Source of the DNA: Garicola koreensis
GTDB taxonomy: Bacteria > Actinomycetota > Actinomycetes > Actinomycetales > Micrococcaceae
DNA length: 64,000 nt
Reading direction: 5' to 3'
Assembly: GCF_014195445.1 (NCBI RefSeq)
Contig: NZ_JACIBT010000002.1
Span: 124,001-188,000, forward strand
Made by a program: the position numbers and the translations under genes. Shown here one piece after another: positions 1-8,184 of this stretch. Below the pieces are notes generated by a model, which ran no database searches, had not been told where the DNA came from, and saw nothing but the letters and a program-made list of their open reading frames with translations. How positions within the stretch are numbered: position 1 is the first letter of the stretch; every line of letters begins with the position of its first letter.

Positions 1-2348
1 TCGATGGAGGCGGCCTCGATCAGTTCCTGGCGGTCGGCGGCTGGTGGCTGTGGTGCGGAGCAGAACCGCAGCCCGGGACGGCCCGGGACCGGCTGGCCCA
101 GGACGCGTTCGCGGGACTGCCGGTCGGCCAAAAGTTCCGCAGCGGCCAAGACTTCCGCTTTGACCTGGGCCCGACGCGCATAGTCGATGGTCACCTGCAG
201 CAGCTGTGCGGGCATCTCCGCGCCTCGGCGCAGCAGCAGGCAGCGCAGCGCGGTGCGCCGCATTCCCGGCACCTGGTAGCTGCGTTGGAACACCTCTTCG
301 ATGGTGTCGGCCAGTTCGCTCAGCGGAGCCCGCAGCAGCCAGCCCAGCAGCACGACCGAGTCGATGGTGGCATCGCGGAAGGTGCTGCTCAGGCCCAGGG
401 GCAGCAGCTCGGGGGGTCCATCGAGTTCTGCTGAACGGCTTCCGGCGATCGACTGATCCATGGCCTCCATGAACCGCCGGGAGAGCGCACCGATCGGCAG
501 TCCCGCCTCAAACTGGTTCCAGAGGTCCTGGGTCTGCTGGCGCAGCTGCTCGGTCTCCACACCGCAGACCAGGTCCTGCAAGAGGCGCTGTCCCTGAAGC
601 GTCAGCGCGTAGAAGAGCCGGCGCTCCGGAGACTCGCCGTCGAACCAGCCTTGTGGGAATAGCTCGGCCCCGGGGTCGTTGAAGATCCGCGACATGCCCA
701 GCCGTTCAATCACCCAGCCAGCCGCCAGGATCGGCAGCTGCGCCAGTGGGGTGGCGGTGGCGGCCCGCCACGAGGCATCGGCACGCTCGCTCTGGTCAGC
801 CAGGGCAGCGGCATAGGCGTCCAGTGCGGCCCGGGAGGCGCGGATGAGCAGGTCGACGTCGACGAGGCTCTCATCACCCGCAGACGGGACCTCGACAGTG
901 GGGGTGGGGACAGCGGCGGGGGAGACGGGCGTGTCGACGGGCGCAGCGGGGAACGCTTCGATGTACTGCTGGGGCTGGTAGTCGTCGAACACGTGCAGCC
1001 GGGCGCTGAGCTCCGCCAGGCTGGTGTCCTCCGGGTCGGGGGAGGACCGCAGGGCGCCGCGGATGAAGCTGCGCAGGGTGGCCGCTTGTGGATCCTCGAT
1101 GCCCTCCAGGGTGTGCAGCGCCGTGCGGGGTGCCCCGGAGACTGCCTGCACACTCGCGGTGAGGCAGATCCGGCGGGGGTCATGCTCGGCCAGTCCGGCG
1201 GCTAAGAACCGTGCCTGCTCCAACAGTCCGCGATCCAGATGAGCGGCAGCTGCCTGCATGATCGTGGTGTCGGAGGGTGTCTCCGCCGTGGCCGCCTGGT
1301 GCAGTGCACGGCTGGGGCTCGGCCCTGTTTTGGTCGTCGGCCCTGTTTTGGTCGTCGGCCCTGTGTTGGCGGGCGCGGTGGTGTTGGTCGGTCGCGCGGT
1401 GTTGGGCAGCGATGCTGGGCTGTTGGCAGCCGCCGGGTTGGTGGCCCCGGCGGAGAGCACCAGGGGGTGGCGCAGGATGGGTCGGTTCAGGTGGACGTAG
1501 CCGCCGGTGATCACCAGCAGCCCCGCCTCGGCCATCCAGAAGAGGGCGTCGCGGGTGTCCGCGTCGTAGGTGAACTCCCGCAGGGCGGTGCGCTCGCCCA
1601 CCGCCACCCGGCGCAGCAGCTCCACCGCCGCGGTCCCCAGGTCTTGGCGCAGCCGGGCGAGCATCTCTGCGGCGGTGAGCCGGTCCATCCAGGCTGGTGG
1701 GTGGGACATCGCGCTGACGCTGCCGCGGATGCTGATCCACCCCTCATTGAGTCCCACCTGCGCGGCGGTGCGCAGACCCCCGGCCGCACCGGAGGTGATG
1801 GCCCACAGGTAGTCGCCCAGAGTCGAAGTCGGGGCTGCCCCCAGCACCTCGTGCAGCAGACTGCGGAACTCGGCCTCGGAGAGCTCAGCCAGCTCCACAG
1901 TGAGCCCGCGCGGGCCCTGCATCGGCCTGCTGTAGCGGAAGCTCAGCCGGGTTTGGGAGGCGCAGGTCATGATCACCCCGGCCCGCTGCTCACGCAGCAG
2001 CACGTCGACGACGGCCGAGGAGTCCTGGTCCAGCAGTTCCACAGTGCCGATGGACAGCAGCAGCGGCTGCTCGTCCGGGGAGGAGGCCCTCGCCTCGGCC
2101 AGCAGCTGTTGGGCGGCCTCATAGGGGGAGGCGGCCGGCATCTCGTCGAGGATGGTCAGCCGGCGCTGCAGGACGCGCCCGGCCACTGGCGCGGTGCGGC
2201 AGGGGACAAGGTGGGCGCCCACACGTTCGGCCACCTGGTTGATCAGGGAGGTGGCTTCGGAGTCGTAGGGGGCGGTGAGCAGCACAAGCGGAGAGCGCAC
2301 ATGGGCAAGATGCTCCATGATCCGATTCGCAACATCCGCTCTGGGCAT
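1..2348 (-). CDS. Large ATP-binding transcriptional-regulator-like protein (3' end outside window)
   Basis: An open frame runs on the minus strand from ATG at 2348 to the window edge without a stop, giving at least 782 residues. A purine-rich GGGGGAAG lies about 4 bases upstream of the ATG. The N-terminus (LVLLTAPYDSEATSL) sits where AAA/STAND regulators carry a P-loop, but no GKS/GKT is present, so nucleotide binding may be lost. Later comes LLLSIGTVELLDQDSSAVVDVLL, in the place of a Walker B region, then a helical, Ala/Leu-rich region of the kind seen in LuxR-family large ATP-binding regulators, interrupted by a Thr/Pro/Asn-rich linker near residue 320. The diagnostic C-terminal HTH would lie outside the window, so the regulator assignment is inferred. 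The long plus-strand frame across the same bases is an antisense shadow. Confidence 0.6.
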   Translation of the reverse strand, partial: MPRADVANRIMEHLAHVRSPLVLLTAPYDSEATSLINQVAERVGAHLVPCRTAPVAGRVLQRRLTILDEMPAASPYEAAQQLLAEARASSPDEQPLLLSIGTVELLDQDSSAVVDVLLREQRAGVIMTCASQTRLSFRYSRPMQGPRGLTVELAELSEAEFRSLLHEVLGAAPTSTLGDYLWAITSGAAGGLRTAAQVGLNEGWISIRGSVSAMSHPPAWMDRLTAAEMLARLRQDLGTAAVELLRRVAVGERTALREFTYDADTRDALFWMAEAGLLVITGGYVHLNRPILRHPLVLSAGATNPAAANSPASLPNTARPTNTTAPANTGPTTKTGPTTKTGPSPSRALHQAATAETPSDTTIMQAAAAHLDRGLLEQARFLAAGLAEHDPRRICLTASVQAVSGAPRTALHTLEGIEDPQAATLRSFIRGALRSSPDPEDTSLAELSARLHVFDDYQPQQYIEAFPAAPVDTPVSPAAVPTPTVEVPSAGDESLVDVDLLIRASRAALDAYAAALADQSERADASWRAATATPLAQLPILAAGWVIERLGMSRIFNDPGAELFPQGWFDGESPERRLFYALTLQGQRLLQDLVCGVETEQLRQQTQDLWNQFEAGLPIGALSRRFMEAMDQSIAGSRSAELDGPPELLPLGLSSTFRDATIDSVVLLGWLLRAPLSELADTIEEVFQRSYQVPGMRRTALRCLLLRRGAEMPAQLLQVTIDYARRAQVKAEVLAAAELLADRQSRERVLGQPVPGRPGLRFCSAPQPPAADRQELIEAASI
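1321..1374. repeat. 18-bp tandem repeat, three units
   Basis: Two perfect copies of GGCCCTGTTTTGGTCGTC (1321-1338 and 1339-1356) are followed by a degenerate third copy. In the minus-strand gene they encode the repeated hexapeptide TKTGPT in a Thr/Pro/Asn linker. The repeat length is a multiple of three, so copy-number change would keep the frame. Confidence 0.8.
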
Positions 2349-2766
2349 GCGCTTCCCCCGGCCAGCCTCAACAGGATCCGAAGGGTATCCATCAGCGGCA
2401 CGCCCCCCGGCCTGAACGCAAAAACATCAATTAACTGATAGTACGCTGATCATAGGCTCTATGCCTAGGGGTATGGGCACAGAAGCACCCGTGATGTGGT
2501 CGGGCGCGTAGCACTGCGCCACCTGGCCTATGGGTACAAGGCGCCCACCGCAATGCTGGCCCAGGCGCTGGAGATCCTGGCTGAAGCATCCCAGGACTAC
2601 GCCGCGGCGCCGCTGGGGTTCCGGCACAGCTGGGAAACCATAGCTGCTGGTCACTCGCAGCGTCGTCGCTTCGTCTCAGCCGAGGCCGAGCAGGTGGAGA
2701 TTCACCTGCACCGGGGGGGCTGGTCACGGTGTCGTGCTCGACCCTGCTGCTCCGCTGACTTCTGAT
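2349..2766. other. Intergenic stretch with one unassigned reading frame
   Basis: About 420 bp separate the regulator from higA. The only sizeable frame is at 2496-2765 on the plus strand (89 residues). Its first 65 residues are Ala-rich and helix-like (LAYGYKAPTAMLAQALEILA), then turn into Arg/Cys-rich sequence typical of non-coding frames. It has no convincing ribosome-binding site. It could be a gene remnant; I do not recognise it. Confidence 0.3.
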
Positions 2767-3060
2767 CTATGCCGCCTGCACCGGACGGATTGCTTCGATC
2801 TCTTCCCCATGGAGAGCCTTTTCCTCTTCCAGGTCGTAATGGGCCTGCGCGTTGATCCAGAAGCGCTCGCTCATACTGAAGTATCGGGACAATCGAACCG
2901 CAGTGGCTGGGGTAATGCCGCGCTTACCGTGAACTATGGCGTTGATGCGGGCAGGGTCGACACCAATGTCTTTGGCTAGCCGGTACTGGGAGATGCCCAT
3001 GGGCTTGAGGAACTCTTCTAGCAGAATCTCGCCGGGATGTGCGTGGTGGGTGTGGCTCAC
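2767..3060 (-). CDS. higA: HigA-type antitoxin, XRE family
   Basis: This encodes a 97-residue helix-turn-helix antitoxin of the HigA/VapI family, which binds and neutralises HigB and represses its own operon. The start is the GTG at 3060, giving the typical HigA N-terminus HAHPGEILLEEFLKPMGIS. The HTH follows (QYRLAKDIGVDPARINAIVHG), then the conserved tail motif SMSERFWINAQAHYDLE that marks the HigA subfamily. A longer frame reaching back to 3141 overlaps the toxin and is unlikely to be used. The gene lies 14 bp downstream of higB on the same strand, the usual higBA order. It appears complete. Confidence 0.9.
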   Translation of the reverse strand: MSHTHHAHPGEILLEEFLKPMGISQYRLAKDIGVDPARINAIVHGKRGITPATAVRLSRYFSMSERFWINAQAHYDLEEEKALHGEEIEAIRPVQAA

Positions 3061-3074
3061 AGCTGGCTCCTTTC

Positions 3075-3356
3075 TCAGTGATAATCGGTAATCTCGACCT
3101 CGGACGCCCCTGAAGGGGTCCAGATGAAACAGATTCTCCACTGACGGTTGATTCGAATGCTGTGTTGCCCGTGTCGGTCACCAGTGAGAGCCTCGAGGTG
3201 ATTCGACGGTGGGATACGAAGATCATTGAGGTTCTCCGCGTACTCGATCATGTCGAGCTTCCGAATAGCGACCTTGAGGATGCGTGGGTCGAGTTTTTTA
3301 TGCTTTCCGGTTTTCCAGACCTGTCGGGTGACAGGGTCTCTGAAAGAGTGGATCAC
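3075..3356 (-). CDS. higB: HigB-type toxin, RelE/ParE superfamily mRNA interferase
   Basis: A 93-residue RelE-fold toxin that in this family cleaves mRNA on the ribosome. The chosen start is GTG at 3356 (VIHSFRDP), which gives the standard HigB length; the upstream extension to 3392 adds 12 residues not usual in the family. The conserved HigB features are visible: a DPRILKVAIRKLDMIEYAEN helix, the LRIPPSNHLEALTGDRHGQ loop, and the core HSIRINRQWRICFIW with the basic catalytic patch, then a C-terminal VEITDYH with the terminal His. No strong Shine-Dalgarno is visible, so translation may be weak or leaderless. It forms an operon with higA. Confidence 0.9.
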   Translation of the reverse strand: MIHSFRDPVTRQVWKTGKHKKLDPRILKVAIRKLDMIEYAENLNDLRIPPSNHLEALTGDRHGQHSIRINRQWRICFIWTPSGASEVEITDYH

Positions 3357-3437
3357 AAGACCAATAATAGCGCGCAGCGCTAATAGCGTCAAGCGCGTAA
3401 CTGTTCAGGCCGGCGAGGTTGAACTGCTCTGAGCTAG

Positions 3438-3572
3438 GGAGAGAACCTGACGACCTACGACGCGGCCTACATCGCCTTAGCTGAGATGCTCGATCTGGTC
3501 TTGGTGACCTCGGACGCTCGGTTATCCAGTGCCCCGGGCATTCAATGGGACGTGGAACTGCTCACGGGCTAG
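3438..3572 (+). pseudogene. VapC-type PIN-domain toxin, C-terminal fragment
   Basis: The frame TYDAAYIALAEMLDLVLVTS followed by DARLSSAPGIQWDVELL and a stop at 3572 matches the C-terminal quarter of VapC PIN ribonucleases, including the conserved YDAAY and the late TSDARL acidic site. A TAG codon lies directly in frame at 3435-3437 and no VapC N-terminus or VapB antitoxin is found upstream. It is therefore a 44-codon stub left by deletion. Its end lies just before the NeuB-fusion gene, marking a recombination boundary of the polysaccharide locus. Confidence 0.8.
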
Positions 3573-3635
3573 AATTCCTCATGGCGCCTGCGCCGCAAAT
3601 TGATGAGGTCCAACACCACTGTGAGGTCTATCCCG

Positions 3636-5210
3636 ATGTCCAGTCCCACTGCCGAAGCGGTTTCCCGCCTGGCGGCCGATACTGCGGCCAAGTACAGCAC
3701 TGACACCATCGTGCTGCTGGGCAAGGGGCCCTCAGCCGATCAGGTGCATTCCAGGGTGTTCAGCGACGCGGTGGTCATCGGGGTCAACGACGCCGAACGC
3801 ATCCACCCCACCGACATCACCATCTTCTATGAGGACTGGGTGGGGGAGTCGGTCGCCGAGGATGGGCTGCGCTCGGCGGCCTATGTGACCTCCACCAGCT
3901 TTGACGCGCCGGACCGACAGGTGGTGCGGCTGCCGTTCAGGCCCATCGCCAACGACGCCGAAGACCAGGTGCTGCTGCGCTTCCAGGACCGCAGCGAGGT
4001 CGCCATCGAAGAGGCCATGTTCCTCACCGCCTTGGAGATCGCCCGCGCGGTGGCCGACCACCGCGGCCGGGTCCAGCAGGTCTACATGGTCGGTTTCGAC
4101 TTCACCCCCGAGGCCGGTGAGGCCCGGGCCGCCTCCTCGCAGTACAGCCCGGAGCTGTCCTCGCGCCGGCGGGCGGGCATCGAGCTGCAGGAGTTCATCC
4201 TGCAGAACGCGCTGTACACGCTGAAGGACACCAACTTAGATGTCCAGCACGTGGGCACCTTGGCCTACTCCGATCTGACCACTGACCTGCTCAACGAGAA
4301 GTTCCACGTGGAGGTCAAGGAACCGATCGCCCCCCAGCCGGTGGATGACGACGACGTCGAGGTCCCCCCCGTGGAAGTCACCGCGGAGATCACGACCAAC
4401 CACTTCGGTGACCTGGACCGGCTGGAGAAGCTGGTCCACGCCGCCCAGGCGGCCGGTGCGGACTGGGTCAAGGTCCAAAAGCGCGACGTCGACACCTTCT
4501 ACACCTCGCAGCAGCTGGCCTCACCCTATAAGTCGCCCTTCGGCAGCACGTTCGGCGACTACCGCCGCCAGCTGGAGCTGGACAAGGAGGGCTTCCTGTT
4601 CCTGGATGAGCTGACCAAGGACCTGGGGATCAGGTGGTTCGCCTCGGTGCTGGACAAGCCGTCGTTCGAGTGGATGACCGGGGAACTCGACGTGCCGCTG
4701 GTGAAGCTGCCCTCCACTATTTCGGAGAAGCGGGACTACCTGAGCTATGTGGCGGAGAACTACACCGGCTCGGTGGTGATCTCCACCGGCATGACCGATA
4801 CCGCCTACGAGCACTGGCTGCTTCAGACCTTCACCGAGCAGGAAGCGCTGTATCTGCTGCACTGCAACTCCGCCTACCCCACCCCGGACGAGCACACCAA
4901 CATCGGGGTGGTCCGGCACTACGCCCAGCTGGCTGCCCAGCAGAACGGCAAGCCCGGTCCCCGGATTGTGCCGGGTTACTCCAGTCACGACTACGGGTGG
5001 ATGGCCTCCGCGTTGGCGGTGGCTGCGGGTGCTCAGATGGTGGAGAAGCATGTGAAGCTCGGCAACACCGAGTGGGCCCACTTCGACGCCGTCGCCGTGG
5101 ATCTGACCACTGATGCCTTCACCCAATACGTCGACGCCGTCCGCCGCGCCCAACTGCACGTGGGCTCATCCCAGAAGAAGATCACCGCTTCGGAGCATCA
5201 CAAGTACTAG
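3636..5210 (+). CDS. NeuB-family ulosonic (sialic) acid synthase with N-terminal Rossmann-like domain
   Basis: The C-terminal part (about residues 250-524) is a NeuB-type synthase, which condenses phosphoenolpyruvate with a hexose or ManNAc-type aldose to give a nine-carbon 2-keto-3-deoxy acid. Visible landmarks are AEITTNHFGD, GADWVKVQKRD, VVISTGMTD, LHCNSAYPTPDEHTNI, GYSSHDYG (usually GYSDHxxG) and VEKHVKL. No C-terminal SAF antifreeze-like domain is present. The N-terminal part (about 25-215) has IVLLGKGPSADQV, VVIGVNDAERIHPTDI and VYMVGFDF, resembling the MptE/DUF115-like domain of flagellin-glycosylation Maf proteins. The ATG at 3636 has GAGG 9 bases upstream; a TTG at 3600 is possible. 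The substrate cannot be read from sequence. GC is high, unlike the block immediately downstream. Confidence 0.85.
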   Translation: MSSPTAEAVSRLAADTAAKYSTDTIVLLGKGPSADQVHSRVFSDAVVIGVNDAERIHPTDITIFYEDWVGESVAEDGLRSAAYVTSTSFDAPDRQVVRLPFRPIANDAEDQVLLRFQDRSEVAIEEAMFLTALEIARAVADHRGRVQQVYMVGFDFTPEAGEARAASSQYSPELSSRRRAGIELQEFILQNALYTLKDTNLDVQHVGTLAYSDLTTDLLNEKFHVEVKEPIAPQPVDDDDVEVPPVEVTAEITTNHFGDLDRLEKLVHAAQAAGADWVKVQKRDVDTFYTSQQLASPYKSPFGSTFGDYRRQLELDKEGFLFLDELTKDLGIRWFASVLDKPSFEWMTGELDVPLVKLPSTISEKRDYLSYVAENYTGSVVISTGMTDTAYEHWLLQTFTEQEALYLLHCNSAYPTPDEHTNIGVVRHYAQLAAQQNGKPGPRIVPGYSSHDYGWMASALAVAAGAQMVEKHVKLGNTEWAHFDAVAVDLTTDAFTQYVDAVRRAQLHVGSSQKKITASEHHKY

Positions 5211-5699
5211 CAAGAACGCTAAATTCAACATGGCTCAAAATTTGCATCAGCGAAACACTAGCCTCAAGCGTTGCACGAACCTAGGACTTGGTGCGCCACC
5301 CACTCAGTACAATAGAGTTGCCAAAACAGATTCCACTCGAAGGTGCATAATGCTTCATAAGACACTAACCTGCAACCTCGCGAAAGTTGCCCTGATGGAC
5401 TCACCCTCCGGCACCGAAGGAAATTGAATGTGCCGACGACTACCATTATCAAAGCGCGGGACTATGTGGGGGCAAAGGAGCGTCTCCGAGCCCAATTGCT
5501 CGCTTAAGGGAGAATGCATACACCGCCCCCGGTTTTTGCGACAGCAGCGGCTATGGTGTTGTAAGCGGCATAGAGAGACAGGCCTCGAATGCCTAGGTCG
5601 CATCCAACGGCCTACAGAAACGCATTATTCTGATCTAGATGAACATGAATTTTACGCAAATAGCCCCTCTCGCCGAAAGCTCTGTAGGAGCCCGAACAC
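5211..5699. other. Low-GC junction region with degenerate sequence
   Basis: Base composition drops abruptly here, from typical high-GC coding to near-balanced sequence. No intact gene is supported. A short frame from GTG at 5430 (VPTTTIIKARDYVGAKERLR) ends at a TAA at 5505-5507 and continues in frame with more stops, which looks like the decayed start of a former gene. A weak -10-like TACAAT lies at 5308-5313. The region probably marks the left edge of an imported block. Confidence 0.45.
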
Positions 5700-6296
5700 A
5701 TGACGTCGACCAACGCCGGCAAGCAGAGCCAAGACATTTCTGCAAAGGCAGAACAATGTAAATTACTCGAAGAAGAGAATGCGATAGCTATACGTCAACT
5801 TCATGACGTTCAACAGGATCTGGAAACTCGCTTAACCGAATACAAACGTCAATATTCTAAAATTAAATGGCTCCGCAAAGAGCGCGAATCATCGACTAAG
5901 AAGATAGCGGATATAGAAAAAAAACTCGACGAACTTCGGCGGGATAATAGCGAACTCCGAGATGCTTTAGATGAGCAGATCAAAGAAAAAAATGATGTCC
6001 TCCAAAAAATGCTGGCCTATTCATCTAAAGTGAATTGGCTGCGTGCGGTAGCAAGCAAGCATCGGAGAAGGACGCGCGAACTTCGTTACGAGTTGCGCAA
6101 GAAGCACACATTGCTTCAGGACCTTAGGATTAGCCACCGAGAGTCGGTGGTCGAACTGGAGCTTGCCCGGAACCAAATTAGACATCTCGAATACCGCCGA
6201 TTATCAAGATACACAAAGCTTTTTAGGATAATTAGGGAAAGGTTTCACCAGCGTCGGAGCTCCGTGGCCGACGACCTAGGTGGAGAGGGATCCTGA
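5700..6296 (+). CDS. Coiled-coil protein of the polysaccharide locus, function unknown
   Basis: A 198-residue highly charged protein with heptad-rich sequence over almost its whole length (for example KIADIEKKLDELRRDNSELR), ending in a very basic tail (LFRIIRERFHQRR). There is no signal peptide or membrane segment. It may be a scaffold that holds glycosyltransferases together, as coiled-coil proteins do in some surface-polymer loci, but nothing in the sequence proves this. Codon use and GC are low compared with the window average and shared with the next two genes, so the three probably arrived together. Its last bases precede the GT2 gene by a few nucleotides, or overlap it if the GTG at 6280 is used. 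Confidence 0.7.
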   Translation: MTSTNAGKQSQDISAKAEQCKLLEEENAIAIRQLHDVQQDLETRLTEYKRQYSKIKWLRKERESSTKKIADIEKKLDELRRDNSELRDALDEQIKEKNDVLQKMLAYSSKVNWLRAVASKHRRRTRELRYELRKKHTLLQDLRISHRESVVELELARNQIRHLEYRRLSRYTKLFRIIRERFHQRRSSVADDLGGEGS

Positions 6297-6303
6297 GGGA
6301 GAG

Positions 6304-8151
6304 ATGGAAAACAGTTTAGTGCAGCAAGCCCGAAAGCAGCTTGATAGAGGAGAATACTCTGAAGCATTAAAAACGTATCTACTTCTTGAAAACGAACATA
6401 ATACTGGCCTCTTTAGAGGAAATATCACACTTTGTCGCGAGCGCCTGCGGCGAGCGGATTCGGCCAGGAGGTCAGTCGGGGACCCCGTGCCAATCCAAGA
6501 CATTTATCGCACCGTGGCCGCGGGGGAGGCACAGAACCCGCGCGTGACCCGTGGCCCGTTAGTAAGCGTCATCGTTACGGCGCACAACACGGAGAAGTAT
6601 ATTGAAAGTTCCCTTGAATCACTCAAAGCACAAACTTATCAGGATTTAGAGATAATAGTTGTCAGCGATGCAAGTACGGATTGTACTGACACTATACTCG
6701 AGCGAGTACGTAGAGCAACTAGCGGCATCAAGGTTTACCGGCTTGCAGCTAATCTTGGAACGTACTATGCGAAAAATTTCGGTATACGAATGTCATCCGG
6801 GGAGTACATATTCTTTCAGGATAGCGACGACGTGTCACATCACGACCGTATTGCGTACGGTATGGGGGCTTTTCTCTCCAATCCAGGTATCAGGGTTGTG
6901 AGAAGTCAGTACTCGCGAGTAGACCCCACGGAGGGTTTGGTCGTTAGAATCAACGGCGTAGTTTCAAAATTAGGACTAATCACGCTGGGCATACGACGCG
7001 AAATATTCGATGAAGTTGGACTCTTTAACTGTACAACTAAAGCGTCGGATGATGAAATGTTTAACCGCCTTAAAGCAAAATACGATCGGGCTTCCATTCG
7101 CGACGTCAAGCTCCCTTTATATTATAATACCATGCGCGAGGGATCTTTATTCGCAGACATGGTGAAGTGGGATGGATCGCATAGCATTGATCAAAACCCT
7201 TCCCCCTCTAGGGCAGAGTACGCCAGGACATTCTCCGAGTTGCACACCGACGTAGCTCCCGAGAGCCTTCCGGAGGTGTTCTCTTTCCCGCGGGTGCGGG
7301 ACGCGCTTCCCGTGCCGTGCGATATGACAAAGCTGCCAAACCCCGAAATTCCTGTAGTGGTCAACGTATGCTCGATACCGAGCAGAGCCCGCAGTCTCCG
7401 GACAGTTGTAGAGTCGTTAGCGCCACAGTGTGACCGGATATGCGTTTATCTCGACGGCTACGAGAACACTCCGCCGTTCTTGCATGAATACGGTAGTCAG
7501 GTTAAGGTCAGACACTCGTCAGAGCATCCTGGGCTACGCGACAATGGGAAGTTTATCGAACTCGACAGAATAGTTGGCGAGGGGGCAGAATGTTATTATT
7601 TTACAGTTGATGACGATATTCACTATCCGCCCGACTACGTGGCGCACATGCTCTTGAAGCTGAAAGAGTACGACGAATCTGTTGTGGCTGGTGCGCATGG
7701 CGTCATCATGAAGAGATGGCCGAAGGGTTATTTTTCTGATCAACGCCTGGTTTTCTCATTCACCAAGGGGTTAGAACGTGACAAGGCCGTAAACCTCCTC
7801 GGCACTGGTACTATGGCGTTCCGTTCGTCTGTACTGTCGGAGTTCAGTCTCAAATGGTTGGAAAATGCTGGCATGGCGGATATATATTGGGCTGTAATCT
7901 GCCGGAACCGACAAATTCCGTTGGTGTGCGTCGAGCGACACGCGGGGTGGATGCGAGATCTGGGCTCGTCGGGAGAGACTCTTTATCAAGAATTTCGGGG
8001 CCGCGACCCAATTCAGGCTGAGACTGTGATATCAAATGCGCCTTGGTCCTACGCTAGCATCGCAGAGTCACTAGAGTGCTCCTTTTCCGACAGGCGCGTG
8101 ATTGAGTTCCTTTTGCCGAGCCTGCAGTTCCACCATGAACTCCTTGATTAG
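6304..8151 (+). CDS. Two-domain family 2 glycosyltransferase
   Basis: A 615-residue protein with a short N-terminal helical, TPR-like region followed by a GT-A fold family 2 transferase. The nucleotide-sugar-binding strand is SVIVTAHNTEKYIESSLESL (from about residue 88), with EIIVVSDASTD next and the metal-binding FQDSDD near 171. A second GT-A-like unit begins near 348 (VVVNVCSIPSRARSLR) with YYFTVDDDIHYP near 434, which could be a second transferase or an inactive modulator. I use ATG 6304 because AGGGAG precedes it, although the spacing is short; GTG 6280 is possible. Low GC matches the flanking genes. The sugar donor and acceptor are unknown. Confidence 0.85.
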   Translation: MENSLVQQARKQLDRGEYSEALKTYLLLENEHNTGLFRGNITLCRERLRRADSARRSVGDPVPIQDIYRTVAAGEAQNPRVTRGPLVSVIVTAHNTEKYIESSLESLKAQTYQDLEIIVVSDASTDCTDTILERVRRATSGIKVYRLAANLGTYYAKNFGIRMSSGEYIFFQDSDDVSHHDRIAYGMGAFLSNPGIRVVRSQYSRVDPTEGLVVRINGVVSKLGLITLGIRREIFDEVGLFNCTTKASDDEMFNRLKAKYDRASIRDVKLPLYYNTMREGSLFADMVKWDGSHSIDQNPSPSRAEYARTFSELHTDVAPESLPEVFSFPRVRDALPVPCDMTKLPNPEIPVVVNVCSIPSRARSLRTVVESLAPQCDRICVYLDGYENTPPFLHEYGSQVKVRHSSEHPGLRDNGKFIELDRIVGEGAECYYFTVDDDIHYPPDYVAHMLLKLKEYDESVVAGAHGVIMKRWPKGYFSDQRLVFSFTKGLERDKAVNLLGTGTMAFRSSVLSEFSLKWLENAGMADIYWAVICRNRQIPLVCVERHAGWMRDLGSSGETLYQEFRGRDPIQAETVISNAPWSYASIAESLECSFSDRRVIEFLLPSLQFHHELLD

Positions 8152-8184
8152 AGAGCTCATGCGTATATATGGAGAAGAGGGTCA

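Noticed and set aside
1239-2438. 399-residue plus-strand frame
   Set aside because: Antisense shadow of the GC-rich regulator gene; composition (Gly/Arg/Gln/His-rich) and lack of any motif show it is not coding.
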